NCBI GenBank assembly: GCA_041391125.1
Contig: JAWKON010000035.1
Coordinates: 1-64,000, forward strand
DNA length: 64,000 bases
Direction of reading: 5' to 3'
DNA from: JACKBC01 sp041391125
GTDB taxonomy: Bacteria > Chloroflexota > Anaerolineae > Caldilineales > Caldilineaceae
The translations under genes were made by a program, and so were the position numbers. Positions 1 through 8,046 of this stretch are shown piece after piece (within the stretch, counting starts at the first letter, position 1; every line of letters starts with the position of its first letter). A model generated the notes under the pieces. That model was given only the letters and a program-made list of their open reading frames with translations. It was not told the origin of the DNA and ran no database searches.

Positions 1-1
1 T

Positions 2-1189
2 TTCTTTTTGTCGCGCTGGTTCCCGTACCCGCCTAGCAACGGCTCCAAACTGCGCATTTTTAACCTGCTGACCGGGCTGGCGCAGCAGCACACCATAGAC
101 CTGATCGCCTTTGCTGAAGAGCCGGCCGCAACGCTTGCGCTGGAGCCATTGCAGCAAATTTGCGACCGTGTGCAGGTGGTTCCGTGGCATGAATTCAAGA
201 ACGGCAGCCAGGCGGCGCGCCTAGGTTATTTCAAAGCTACCCCGCGCTACTATTTGGATACCTATTCGCCCGCAATGCAGGCGCAGATCCAGAATGCAAT
301 GGCCGAAAACGCCTACGATCTGGTCATCGCCTCGCAGATCGATATGGCGGTGTATGGCCATTGTTTCGGCAACGTACCGGCGATCTTTGAAGAGGCCGAG
401 GTAGGTACGCTGTATGAACAGTATGTCAATGCCCCTTCATGGGCGCAGCGGCTGCGCTTTGGCTTGACTTGGCGCAAACATCGCCGTTATCTGCAATCGC
501 TGATGCCCCATTATGCTGCTTGCACTGTGGTTTCAGCGCCGGAACAGAAAATATTGCACGACGCGCTGGGCGAGCAGATGGCGGATGCCGGCCCGGAAAT
601 CGTGGTGATTCCCAACGGGGTCGATGCGGCCAGCTATGCGGCGCACTTTGCCATGCCGAAGGTAGACACGCTGATTTTTACCGGCTCGTTTACGTACGCG
701 CCCAATTATGAGGCCATGTGTTGGTTTGTAGCCAAAGTATTGCCGCTGATCCACGCCGTGCGGCCCGCCGTGCGGCTGGTCATCACCGGGCGGCATGGGC
801 AGCATCTCCTGCCGGCGGCGGACAATGTGTGGCTGACCGGCTTCGTGGAAGACGTGCGCCCGCTGGTGGCGGAAGCATGGGTCAGCCTGGCGCCGCTGCA
901 CACGGGCGGCGGCACGCGGCTGAAAATCTTGGAGGCTATGGCGCTGCGCACGCCGGTGGTGGCCACCACCAAAGGGGCCGAAGGGCTGGACGCCGCAGCG
1001 GGCCAACATCTGCTCATCGCCGATTCGCCTGCCGACTTTGCGCAGGCGGTGCTCAGCCTGTTGCAGAGTGAATCGCTGCGGCAGGAGCTGGCGCAAAATG
1101 CGCATGAGCTTGTGTATGAAAAATATGATTGGGGCGTGATCATGCCCCGCTTTAGCGAATTAGTGGAGAAAGTTGCCGGCCATGAATAG
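2..1189 (+). CDS. Glycosyltransferase family 4 (5' end cut by window edge)
   Basis: Predicted cytosolic GT-B glycosyltransferase that moves a sugar from an activated donor during polysaccharide or glycolipid synthesis. The frame is open to the window edge and the first residues (FFLSRWFPYPPSNG) match the usual N-terminus of the family, so only a few residues are missing. The N-terminal half is the acceptor-side GT4 fold. The C-terminal half holds the donor-site signature around positions 905-980 (GGGTRLKILEAMALRTPVV). The following polymerase gene starts inside its last codons, which suggests translational coupling in a polysaccharide operon. Donor and acceptor cannot be read from sequence. 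Confidence 0.85.
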   Translation, partial: FFLSRWFPYPPSNGSKLRIFNLLTGLAQQHTIDLIAFAEEPAATLALEPLQQICDRVQVVPWHEFKNGSQAARLGYFKATPRYYLDTYSPAMQAQIQNAMAENAYDLVIASQIDMAVYGHCFGNVPAIFEEAEVGTLYEQYVNAPSWAQRLRFGLTWRKHRRYLQSLMPHYAACTVVSAPEQKILHDALGEQMADAGPEIVVIPNGVDAASYAAHFAMPKVDTLIFTGSFTYAPNYEAMCWFVAKVLPLIHAVRPAVRLVITGRHGQHLLPAADNVWLTGFVEDVRPLVAEAWVSLAPLHTGGGTRLKILEAMALRTPVVATTKGAEGLDAAAGQHLLIADSPADFAQAVLSLLQSESLRQELAQNAHELVYEKYDWGVIMPRFSELVEKVAGHE

Positions 1190-2675
1190 CAGCTTGAGTT
1201 CAAACCGAGCTATCGAAGAGTGGGTTTGGGAGCACGAAGCGCTCTGGCGCCCGCTGCTGGTGATCTTGGCGGTCTTTGGCGTCTGCATTGTGGGGCCATT
1301 TGTGCTGCCGCCCAAATTGCTCATGCTGCTGCCGGCGCTGCCCTTTGGGGTTGCCGCCATCCTGTTGCTGCTGCGTAAGCCGCTGTGGGGGCTGGTGGCG
1401 CTGGTGGCCACCATTATTGTGCCGCTTGACGGACCGAGCGGCGTGAATGCCTCTATGGGTTTGACCGCGCTGCTGTTGGGTCTGTGGCTGCTCAGAATGG
1501 TGGCGGAGACGCGGCGTTTTGCCCTATTGCAGTCGCCCACGGTGATGCCCCTGGTTATCTTTACGCTGGTGCAGGTGCTCGCGTTTCTGGTGGGCCAATT
1601 GCCTTGGTACAGCCTGGCGCCGCACGCCCCCATGGGCGCGCAACTGGGCAGCCTGACGCTTTACATTTTGTCGTTTGGCCTGTTTTTATATGCGGCCAAT
1701 CAGATCGACGATGTGGTGTGGCTCAAACGGCTGACCTTCTTGTATATCGGCGTGGCTTTTCTGTACATATTCAAATGGGTGCTGCCGCCCTGGGGACCGG
1801 TGGCCGATGCGCTCTTTACGCGCGGCGCCTTTGGCAGCCTGCTGTGGATGTGGCTGGTGATCTTGAGCTTTAGCCAGGCGGTCTACAATCGCGATCTGCC
1901 GCCGCTGCGACGGCTGGCGCTGGTGGGCGTGCTGCTGGCTACGCTCTTTGTGTGCGTGTTCAAGCTGTGGGATTGGAATTCGGGCTGGATGCCGGCGTGT
2001 GTGGCCATTGGGGTGATTTTGCTGGCCAGTATGCCGCGGTTGGGCATCTTTGTTTCAGCGCTGGCCGTGATTGGCATTGTCTATAAATTGCAGGATGTGT
2101 TCCAATCTATGATGGGCGGGGACAATGCGTATAGCCTGTCTACGCGGCTGGAAGCATGGGGCATTGTATGGGAAATTTCCACCCCCAATCTGGTGTTGGG
2201 GCTGGGGCCGGCCAACTATTATTGGTACACGCCGCTCTTCCCCATTCGCGGTTGGAGCGTCAGCTTTAATTCGCACAGCCAATATATTGATCTAATCGCG
2301 CAGAGCGGCTTTTTGGGGCTTTTCTGCTTTATCTGGTTTTTCGGCGTGTTGGGTGTGCTGGCGTGGCGGCTGCGCACTCGGGTGGATGATGGCTTTTCAT
2401 ACGCGTTTACGCTGGGGGCTATCGGCGGCGTGGCCGGCACCTTTACCGCGGCGGCGCTGGGCGACTGGGTGCTGCCCTTCTTTTACAACATCGGCATGAC
2501 CGGCTTTCGCACCAGCATGTTGAGCTGGCTCTTTCTGGGCGGCTTTGTGGCGCTGTATCACATGGTGGAACAGCGCGAGAAGCAGAAATTGGCGCAGGAA
2601 AAATTCGCCCGCGTGGTGGCGGCGCTGCCCGGCGGTCAAACGATGCTGGGGGGAAAGGCAGCGGGAGCAAGTTGA
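1182..2675 (+). CDS. O-antigen ligase/polymerase-like membrane protein
   Basis: Polytopic membrane protein of about 497 residues with ten or more hydrophobic segments, in the Wzy/WaaL superfamily that polymerises or ligates polysaccharide at the outer face of the membrane. A large extracytoplasmic region near residues 310-380 contains WGIVWEISTPNLVLGLGPAN, resembling the periplasmic loop of O-antigen ligases. The ATG at 1182 is preferred over an in-frame TTG at 1173: it overlaps the upstream stop by 8 bases and follows GTGGAGAAAG at 1163. Whether it acts as polymerase or ligase cannot be told. Confidence 0.8.
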   Translation: MNSSLSSNRAIEEWVWEHEALWRPLLVILAVFGVCIVGPFVLPPKLLMLLPALPFGVAAILLLLRKPLWGLVALVATIIVPLDGPSGVNASMGLTALLLGLWLLRMVAETRRFALLQSPTVMPLVIFTLVQVLAFLVGQLPWYSLAPHAPMGAQLGSLTLYILSFGLFLYAANQIDDVVWLKRLTFLYIGVAFLYIFKWVLPPWGPVADALFTRGAFGSLLWMWLVILSFSQAVYNRDLPPLRRLALVGVLLATLFVCVFKLWDWNSGWMPACVAIGVILLASMPRLGIFVSALAVIGIVYKLQDVFQSMMGGDNAYSLSTRLEAWGIVWEISTPNLVLGLGPANYYWYTPLFPIRGWSVSFNSHSQYIDLIAQSGFLGLFCFIWFFGVLGVLAWRLRTRVDDGFSYAFTLGAIGGVAGTFTAAALGDWVLPFFYNIGMTGFRTSMLSWLFLGGFVALYHMVEQREKQKLAQEKFARVVAALPGGQTMLGGKAAGAS

Positions 2676-2709
2676 GCGGCCCCTTTTGGATTGAAGGCAT
2701 TTTGTTAGC

Positions 2710-3697
2710 ATGAAATTATCGATTGTAACGACGTTATATTATTCGGCTCCTTATTTAGAGGAATTTTATACGCATCAGGCCGAGGCGACCAAAATTACGG
2801 ATGATTATGAGATTGTGCTGGTCAACGATGGTTCGCCGGATGAGGTGCTGGAGGTGGCGCTGGGGCTGCGGCAGCTGATGCGCGGGTAGTGGTGGTGGAC
2901 CTTTCGCGCAATTTTGGTCATCACAAGGCCATTATGACCGGTCTGGCCTTTGCCCAGGGTGATCTGGTCTATTTGACCGATTGCGATCTGGAGGAAGAGC
3001 CAGAATTACTCGGACTATTTTATACTGTGATGGGGCGCACCAAGGCCGAGATGGTTTTGGGCGTGCAGAAGGTGCGTAAAGGCGACTGGTGGGAGCGCGC
3101 AAGCAGGCGCTCTTTTGGCGGCTCTTTAACCTGCTCTCCAGCCACCCGGCCACGCCAAACCAGCTTACATCGCGCCTGATGGTGCGCAATTTTGTGACCA
3201 ATTTTTCTCCAACATACGGAACAGACAATTTTTCTGGGCGGGCTGTGGTCGCTGACGGGTTTAAACAGGTTCCGGTGGAGGTGACTAAACGTTCGAAAGG
3301 GAGTTCCACCTATACCATTGGCAAAAAGGTCACCCAGCTAATCGATGCCGTCACCGCCTTTAGCGCCCGACCGCTGACGCTGATATTATGGATGGGTGGG
3401 CTGATCACCCTTGGAGCAATGGCGGGCGCCGGCGTGTTGGCGGCGCGGGGCTTCTTGGGTTTGCCCCAGCCTGTATGGGGCTGGCTGCTGGTTTCGCTCT
3501 GGCTGCTGGGTGGATTGGTGCTTGCGAGCGTGGGGCTGGTCGGGGTCTATTTGGCGCGCGTCTTCACCGAGGTCAAGCAGCGCCCGCGCACCATTGTGCG
3601 CGCCGTGTATGAAGGGGAGGCGGCGCACGATAGAATTGTCGCCGCCGGGTTTCCGATGAAAGCAAATTTGGACATCAATTCTCGGCTAATTTTTTAG
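2710..3697 (+). pseudogene. DPM1-like glycosyltransferase family 2, frameshifted
   Basis: Encodes a GT-A glycosyltransferase of the dolichyl/undecaprenyl-phosphate sugar synthase type with two C-terminal membrane helices, which normally loads a sugar on a lipid carrier. The N-terminus MKLSIVTTLYYSAPYLEEF and LVNDGSPDEVLE fit the family, then the frame stops at 2887. The family sequence continues in other frames: VVVDLSRNFGHHKAIMTGLA with DCDLEEEPE, then FWRLFNLLSSHPATPNQLTS, then FLGGLWSLTG, then FKQVPVEVTKRSKGSSTYTI. Shifts lie near 2880, 3100, 3205 and 3258. Every domain is present, so base-calling error is as likely as real decay. Confidence 0.75.
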
Positions 3698-3750
3698 CCC
3701 AAAGTCATAGTGCGCCGTAGAGCATCAAATGAAGAATATGGCCACATGAC

Positions 3751-3780
3751 GATCCCTAATCCCGTATCCCTAATCCCTCT
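3751..3780. repeat. Telomere-like CCCTAATCCC repeat, copy 1
   Basis: Short intergenic stretch just before the WbqC start made of CCCTAATCCC-type units; the minus strand reads G-runs separated by ATT or ATAC. Related, longer copies occur at 5774-5831 and 51820-51893. Confidence 0.6.
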
Positions 3781-3781
3781 T

Positions 3782-4502
3782 ATGAAAACAGGCAAACGCG
3801 TCGCCATCCTGCAATCCAACTATATTCCGTGGAAAGGCTATTTTGACCTGATCAATCAGGTGGATGAGTTTATTTGCTGGATACGGTGCAATATACCCGC
3901 CGCGATTGGCGCAATCGTAACAAGATCAAGTCGCCGGACGGTCTGCTGTGGCTGACCATTCCGATCAAGTCAAGGGGCGCTTTGCGCAGCGCATTGGCGA
4001 GGCCATCATTCAAGACCCGACGTGGGCTGAACGGCATTGGAAAACGCTGCAACACTGTTACGCGCGGGCGCCCTATTTTGATCTGTACGCCGAGTGCATT
4101 CAAGAACTCTATCTCACCGCCACCAGCCGCTCGTTGAGTCAGGTCAACTATCGCTTTATCACCGCCCTGTGCGACCTGCTTAATATTCACACGCCCATCA
4201 CCTGGGCCCAGGCCGACCCCGGTCTGGAAAAGAGTGAACGGCTGGTCTATTTGTGCCAACAGGCGGGCGCGACCGCCTATCTGTCCGGCCCGGCGGCCAA
4301 AGCCTATATCGATGAACGTTGCTTTGCCGATGCGGGCATTGCGCTGTCCTACATGGATTACGCCGGCTATCCCCCCTATGAGCAGCTATATCCTCCCTTC
4401 GAAGCGGGCGTCAGCGTGCTGGACCTGCTTTTTCACACAGGGCCCGAAGCCCATCGCTACATGAAAAGTTTTCAGCAAGTCGAGATGGCGGTGGCGGCAT
4501 AA
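3782..4502 (+). pseudogene. WbqC-like family protein, frameshifted
   Basis: WbqC-family protein, a group found in polysaccharide and glycan-modification clusters; the reaction is not firmly established. The N-terminus GKRVAILQSNYIPWKGYFDL is the family hallmark. The frame is lost near 3876, where a T seems missing so that EFI should continue as LLDTVQYTRRDWRNRNKIKS, and again near 3966, where an A seems missing and KGRFAQRIGEAII resumes. The rest runs unbroken to 4502 (SYMDYAGYPPYEQLYPPFEA). Both shifts are one-base losses in short homopolymers, so an intact gene in the organism is likely. It is the last gene of the polysaccharide group. Confidence 0.8.
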
Positions 4503-4533
4503 ACGAGGGGCGGTTCAACGGGATCTCGTGTGG

Positions 4534-4607
4534 TCCCCTTCCTGGAAGAGGCACAGACGGCTTTGGTTCGCGCCAACGCGGCGGCTGCCTCTTCCAGGAA
4601 GGGGACA
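4534..4607. repeat. Inverted repeat with 21-bp arms (possible terminator)
   Basis: Perfect 21-bp arms at 4534-4554 and 4587-4607 enclose 32 bases. It lies after the WbqC stop and between convergent genes. There is no T-run, so it may be a dispersed palindromic element rather than a classical terminator. Confidence 0.6.
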
Positions 4608-4664
4608 AGCCAGCGTGTCAATCACATAAGATCCGAAAGAGCCCGAGGGGTAATGCACGGCGGT

Positions 4665-5336
4665 TCACACAATGGTGACAAACTCATCGAACGTCTTTTT
4701 CTCGGTAGCGTGGATGGGAACTTGCGCATTCGCGGCCGGATAGCCAACCACCAGGTTGAGAAAAGCGCGCTCGTTGGCGGGGCGATTGAGGATTTGGGCC
4801 AGGAAATTCATGGGGCTGGGCGTGTGGGTCAAGCAGGCCAGCCCGGCGTTGTGCAGCGCGGCGATCAGAAAGCCGGCGGCAATGCCCACCGATTCCTGCA
4901 CATAATAGTGCTTGACGCGGTTGTCTTCGGCGTCTAAGCCATACGCCTGGGCAAAGATGACTATGAGGCAGCCGGCGCGGTCAATAAAAGATTTGTCGGC
5001 GTCGGTACCCAGCGGCGTCAGCGCGTTGAGCCATTCTTCGGACGCGCGCGCGGTGTAAAAAGCGCGCTCTTCCTCTTCCGCCGCCAGCCGGATCTGATGC
5101 TTCACATCCGGATCGGTGACCACCACAAAATGCCAAGGCTGCTGGTTGGCCCCGCTGGGCGCCCGGCCCGCCGTCTCCAGGCAGCGCCGAATCACCTCCA
5201 TGGGTACGGGCCGGTCGGCAAAATCACGCGTCGAGTGGCGTTTTTTCATCATATCGAAAAAGGCCAAGGCCCGCTGCGCCATCTCCGGTTCAGGATAGAA
5301 ATCGAAATCTAATGGGATTGAAGGGACTTCTGGCAT
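4665..5336 (-). CDS. Iodotyrosine-deiodinase-like nitroreductase-family flavoenzyme
   Basis: FMN-dependent nitroreductase-fold protein of 223 residues. From recall it aligns without gaps to the active-site lid of animal iodotyrosine deiodinase: RHSTRDFADRPVP and PSGANQQPWHF bind FMN, and E90, Y94 and K115 keep the exact spacing of human E157, Y161 and K182, which clamp the amino-acid zwitterion. The tail HTPSPMNFLAQILNRPANER followed by a VGYP motif is also family-like. Reductive dehalogenation of halotyrosine-like substrates is therefore the leading guess. The start at 5336 follows GAGAG and is preferred over one 24 bases upstream. It follows DUF951 on the same strand with a 167-bp gap. Confidence 0.8.
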   Translation of the reverse strand: MPEVPSIPLDFDFYPEPEMAQRALAFFDMMKKRHSTRDFADRPVPMEVIRRCLETAGRAPSGANQQPWHFVVVTDPDVKHQIRLAAEEEERAFYTARASEEWLNALTPLGTDADKSFIDRAGCLIVIFAQAYGLDAEDNRVKHYYVQESVGIAAGFLIAALHNAGLACLTHTPSPMNFLAQILNRPANERAFLNLVVGYPAANAQVPIHATEKKTFDEFVTIV

Positions 5337-5394
5337 AGATGTCTCTCGCTGGAAAAACACACCACCGGTTGTAGGTGATAAAAAAGTTGGGTAA

Positions 5395-5451
5395 CGGAGG
5401 CTGAGCTTGTCGAAGCCGCAGCGGATCCGGCTTCGACAAGCTCAGCCTCCG
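5395..5451. repeat. Palindromic repeat with CTTCGACAAGCTCAG core
   Basis: Perfect 23-bp arms at 5395-5417 and 5429-5451 around an 11-base loop, between two minus-strand genes. The core word CTTCGACAAGCTCAG recurs inside the MITE at 12680 and in the hairpin loop at 37391, marking a dispersed family. Confidence 0.8.
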
Positions 5452-5503
5452 CTCACTTCCCTGTTTTATTGCTTAACTCGCTAGAAACCGGCGTCTGCCA
5501 AAT

Positions 5504-5731
5504 TCATTCGGCAGTGTCTTCTGCTGCCGCCGTACTGCCCCGCTTGACAAACTTCTTGGCCCCGCGGGCAAATTTGCGCCGCGGCAGCAGTACGCGCCGG
5601 CCGCAGGTGCAGCAGCTCAGCCCAATATCGGCGCCCACACGCACCACTTCCCACTCCCAACCGCCGCAGGGGTGCTGCTTGCGCATCTCCACTATGTCGC
5701 CAATGTAGAGCTTTTCGTGGATTTCGAGCAT
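5504..5731 (-). CDS. DUF951 family protein
   Basis: 75-residue protein matching the small DUF951 family: YIGDIVEMRKQHPCGGWEWE, then VVRVGADIGLSCCTCGRRVL and LPRRKFARG. The Cys residues in HPCGG and CCTCG suggest a small zinc or metal site, but the function is unknown. The ATG at 5731 has CGGAG eight bases upstream; longer in-frame extensions run through the G-rich repeat and are unlikely to be coding. Confidence 0.85.
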   Translation of the reverse strand: MLEIHEKLYIGDIVEMRKQHPCGGWEWEVVRVGADIGLSCCTCGRRVLLPRRKFARGAKKFVKRGSTAAAEDTAE

Positions 5732-5773
5732 TGAATTGGCTCCGGTTGAAGAATTCGGGATTAGGAAGTAGGG

Positions 5774-5831
5774 ATACGCGCGACGACCCCAATCCCTAAT
5801 CCCCAACCCCCGATCCCTAATCCCCAATCCC
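5774..5831. repeat. Telomere-like G-rich repeat, copy 2 (G4-prone on minus strand)
   Basis: On the minus strand this reads a series of six or more G-runs of 3-5 separated by ATT, ATC or TT (units GGGGATTAGGGATC). It overlaps the 3' end of the PIG-L gene and fills the gap to DUF951, so the G-rich strand would be in the mRNA. Confidence 0.75.
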
Positions 5832-6686
5832 CTCCAACAGATCATACTCAAGCTCATTGGGGGTGGGGAAGGCGCGCGTAAAGCTTTCGGTGCTCAGAAA
5901 GCGGCGGCGCAAAAAGGGCGGCAGAATGCGCATAAAGGCGGGGCCGCCGCCATATTGGCTGGCGTGGGCGCGGCTGGCCGCATTTTTGCGCTCCACATAG
6001 CCGCTCACGTCGATTTTGGCGTGGACGGGCGTCTCCCAGCGGCTGATCTCCAGCAAATTGATATCTTTGTTGCGCCCAATGGCCGCCGGATCCTGCCCCA
6101 TCAGCGGCATGATGCGCACCATGATCTTGAGCATTCGCTTGTCGAAGGCGGTGTAATAAAGTTTTTGCGGTTGATAAGAATTTGCCGCAATAGTATCGCG
6201 GCTTGCTGCATTTTGGCGCAAAGTGTGAAATGCTGCGGTGGCAGCCTGACAACAACGTATGTGATCCGGGTGTCCGTAGCCGCCAAAGGGATCGTGCGTG
6301 AGCACAACCTGCGGTTGCAGGCGCATCATGTACTCCTGCACTTCAGCGGTCAGCCGCGCAATGGGCTGCTGGATCAGCGCCTCGGGATGCGCATTGTCGG
6401 GCGAGCCGCGCATGCCGCTGTCGCGATAGGGTAGCGACCAGATGGCAGAAACGCCCAGTTCGACAGCCGCATTGGATAGTTCTGCGGCGCGCACCTGGGC
6501 CAGCGTGTCGTGGCTCTGGCGATAGCTTTCATCCTCCACCGAACCGGCAATCCCATCGGTGGCGATGATGACATGCACATTGGCGCCTTCAGCGGCATAG
6601 CGGGCCAATGTGCCGCCGGGACCAAAACTTTCATCGTCAGGGTGGGCAAATAGTGCTAATATTGTAGGAATCATTTTGCTTGTCAT
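5817..6686 (-). CDS. PIG-L/LmbE-family zinc deacetylase
   Basis: LmbE/PIG-L superfamily metal-dependent amidohydrolase of 289 residues, of the type that removes acetyl groups from N-acetylglucosaminyl substrates. LALFAHPDDESFGPGGTLA carries the zinc-binding AHPDDE motif, VHVIIATDGIAGS follows, and THDPFGGYGHPDHI supplies the later HPDH ligand. Start is 6686 (MTSK) or 6674 (MIPTILALF); neither has a clear ribosome site. Its last codons run into a G-rich dispersed repeat. Substrate unknown; a mycothiol-type or sugar-lipid role is possible but unsupported by neighbours. Confidence 0.85.
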   Translation of the reverse strand: MTSKMIPTILALFAHPDDESFGPGGTLARYAAEGANVHVIIATDGIAGSVEDESYRQSHDTLAQVRAAELSNAAVELGVSAIWSLPYRDSGMRGSPDNAHPEALIQQPIARLTAEVQEYMMRLQPQVVLTHDPFGGYGHPDHIRCCQAATAAFHTLRQNAASRDTIAANSYQPQKLYYTAFDKRMLKIMVRIMPLMGQDPAAIGRNKDINLLEISRWETPVHAKIDVSGYVERKNAASRAHASQYGGGPAFMRILPPFLRRRFLSTESFTRAFPTPNELEYDLLEGIGD

Positions 6687-6706
6687 GGGCGTTACAATAG
6701 AATACG

Positions 6707-6712
6707 TATAAT
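6707..6712 (+). promoter_or_regulatory. Candidate -10 box (TATAAT) in the gap upstream of the PIN-TRAM gene
   Basis: A perfect TATAAT lies in the 216-bp divergent gap between PIG-L and the PIN-TRAM gene. A partial TTGTCA is 21 bases upstream, too far for an ideal promoter, so support is weak. I see no gene in the gap. Confidence 0.3.
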
Positions 6713-6902
6713 AGAAGCTATGGCAGACAATGTGGCTTTGTATTGACCATCATGGTTGCTCATGTGGCTAATATCGTGTATTATGCATCATTATTTTTTT
6801 ATTTGCACTTATTGCGCGGCGCGGTGACGGACAGTCGAGTAACTCACTTATTCGTGCTCACGGTCTTGCATCTGCTCCGCGTCAAAGTGGAGGAGATTTT
6901 TT

Positions 6903-7967
6903 ATGCAGTTGGGTCCCTTGTTTCGCTTATTTGGGACGCTTATTTACGGATTTATTGGCTGGGAATTGGGTGTGGCGTTGGCGCAGACCCGCGAGATCAC
7001 ACCCGAGTCGGCAATGATTATTTTGACCAGCGCCGGCGTCTGTGCGCTGATCGGCTATATCCTCTCTCCGTGGTTGCTCATTGCGCCGGCGCGCGCTGCC
7101 AGAAACAATTTGCGGCAAGTGCCCATCGAAGATCTGCTGACCGGCATTTTCGGTTTGACCTTGGGGCTGATCGTTGCCGCGTTGCTGGCTTATCCTGTAT
7201 CTAAGCTGCCCACCCCTTTTGGCACCATTTTGCCTTTTGTGATCGCCGTCGTCTTCGGCTATCTGGGCGCCACGGTCATGGTGTTGCGCAAGCAAGACAT
7301 CTTCGCGCTGTGGCGCATACCCACGTCCGTGGTGGAAACGTCGACCAATGGCGCCGTTACGGCGCCCCATCAAAACGTGCTGCTGCTGGATACGAGCGTG
7401 ATCATCGATGGGCGTATTGCCGATATTGCCGGCACCGGTTTTATTTTGGGCAAAATGACCGTGCCGCGCTTTGTGCTCAATGAGCTGCAATATATTGCGG
7501 ATTCGTCTGAGGTACTGCGGCGCAACCGCGGCCGGCGCGGCCTGGAAATGCTGGACCGGCTGCAGAACAACCCAGATGTTGAGATCGAATTTGTCGATAT
7601 GGACCCCGAGGATGCCCACCAAGTGGACGACAAGCTGATCAGCCTGGCCATGGAGATGGACGCCGCCGTGGTCACCAACGATTACAATTTGAACCGGGTG
7701 GCGCGTTTGCAGGGTGTGAAAATTCTCAACATCAACGAGCTGGCCAATGCGGTCAAGTCCATCTTGTTGCCCGGCGAAGAACTTTCGCTTAAAATTATTC
7801 AGGAAGGCAAAGAGTCCGGCCAGGGCGTTGGCTACCTGGAAGACGGCACTATGGTAGTGGTGGAAAATGGTCGCCAATACGTTAACCAGGAGGTTTTGGT
7901 CCACGTGACCAAAATTTTGCAAACCAACGCTGGCCGTTTGATCTTTGCCACGCCGGAGGCCTTTTAA
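6903..7967 (+). CDS. PIN-TRAM domain membrane protein (YacL-like)
   Basis: Membrane-anchored putative ribonuclease of 354 residues. Residues 1-135 hold four hydrophobic segments. A PIN domain follows, with acidic residues in LLLDTSVIIDGRIADI, LNELQYIADSS, DDKLISLAMEMDAA and VTNDYNLNRVA. The C-terminal TRAM domain (VGYLEDGTMVVVENGRQYV) is a predicted RNA-binding fold. It matches the conserved YacL family of Gram-positives and Chloroflexota in order and length. The start has GTGGAGGAG upstream. cysS follows after 79 bp. Confidence 0.9.
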   Translation: MQLGPLFRLFGTLIYGFIGWELGVALAQTREITPESAMIILTSAGVCALIGYILSPWLLIAPARAARNNLRQVPIEDLLTGIFGLTLGLIVAALLAYPVSKLPTPFGTILPFVIAVVFGYLGATVMVLRKQDIFALWRIPTSVVETSTNGAVTAPHQNVLLLDTSVIIDGRIADIAGTGFILGKMTVPRFVLNELQYIADSSEVLRRNRGRRGLEMLDRLQNNPDVEIEFVDMDPEDAHQVDDKLISLAMEMDAAVVTNDYNLNRVARLQGVKILNINELANAVKSILLPGEELSLKIIQEGKESGQGVGYLEDGTMVVVENGRQYVNQEVLVHVTKILQTNAGRLIFATPEAF

Positions 7968-8046
7968 AACTAAACCGGTTCAGGCAACACGCAACACGTC
8001 CTAATCACCTCACAAACCCTGATATAAACTTGACTCGGAGCACCCC

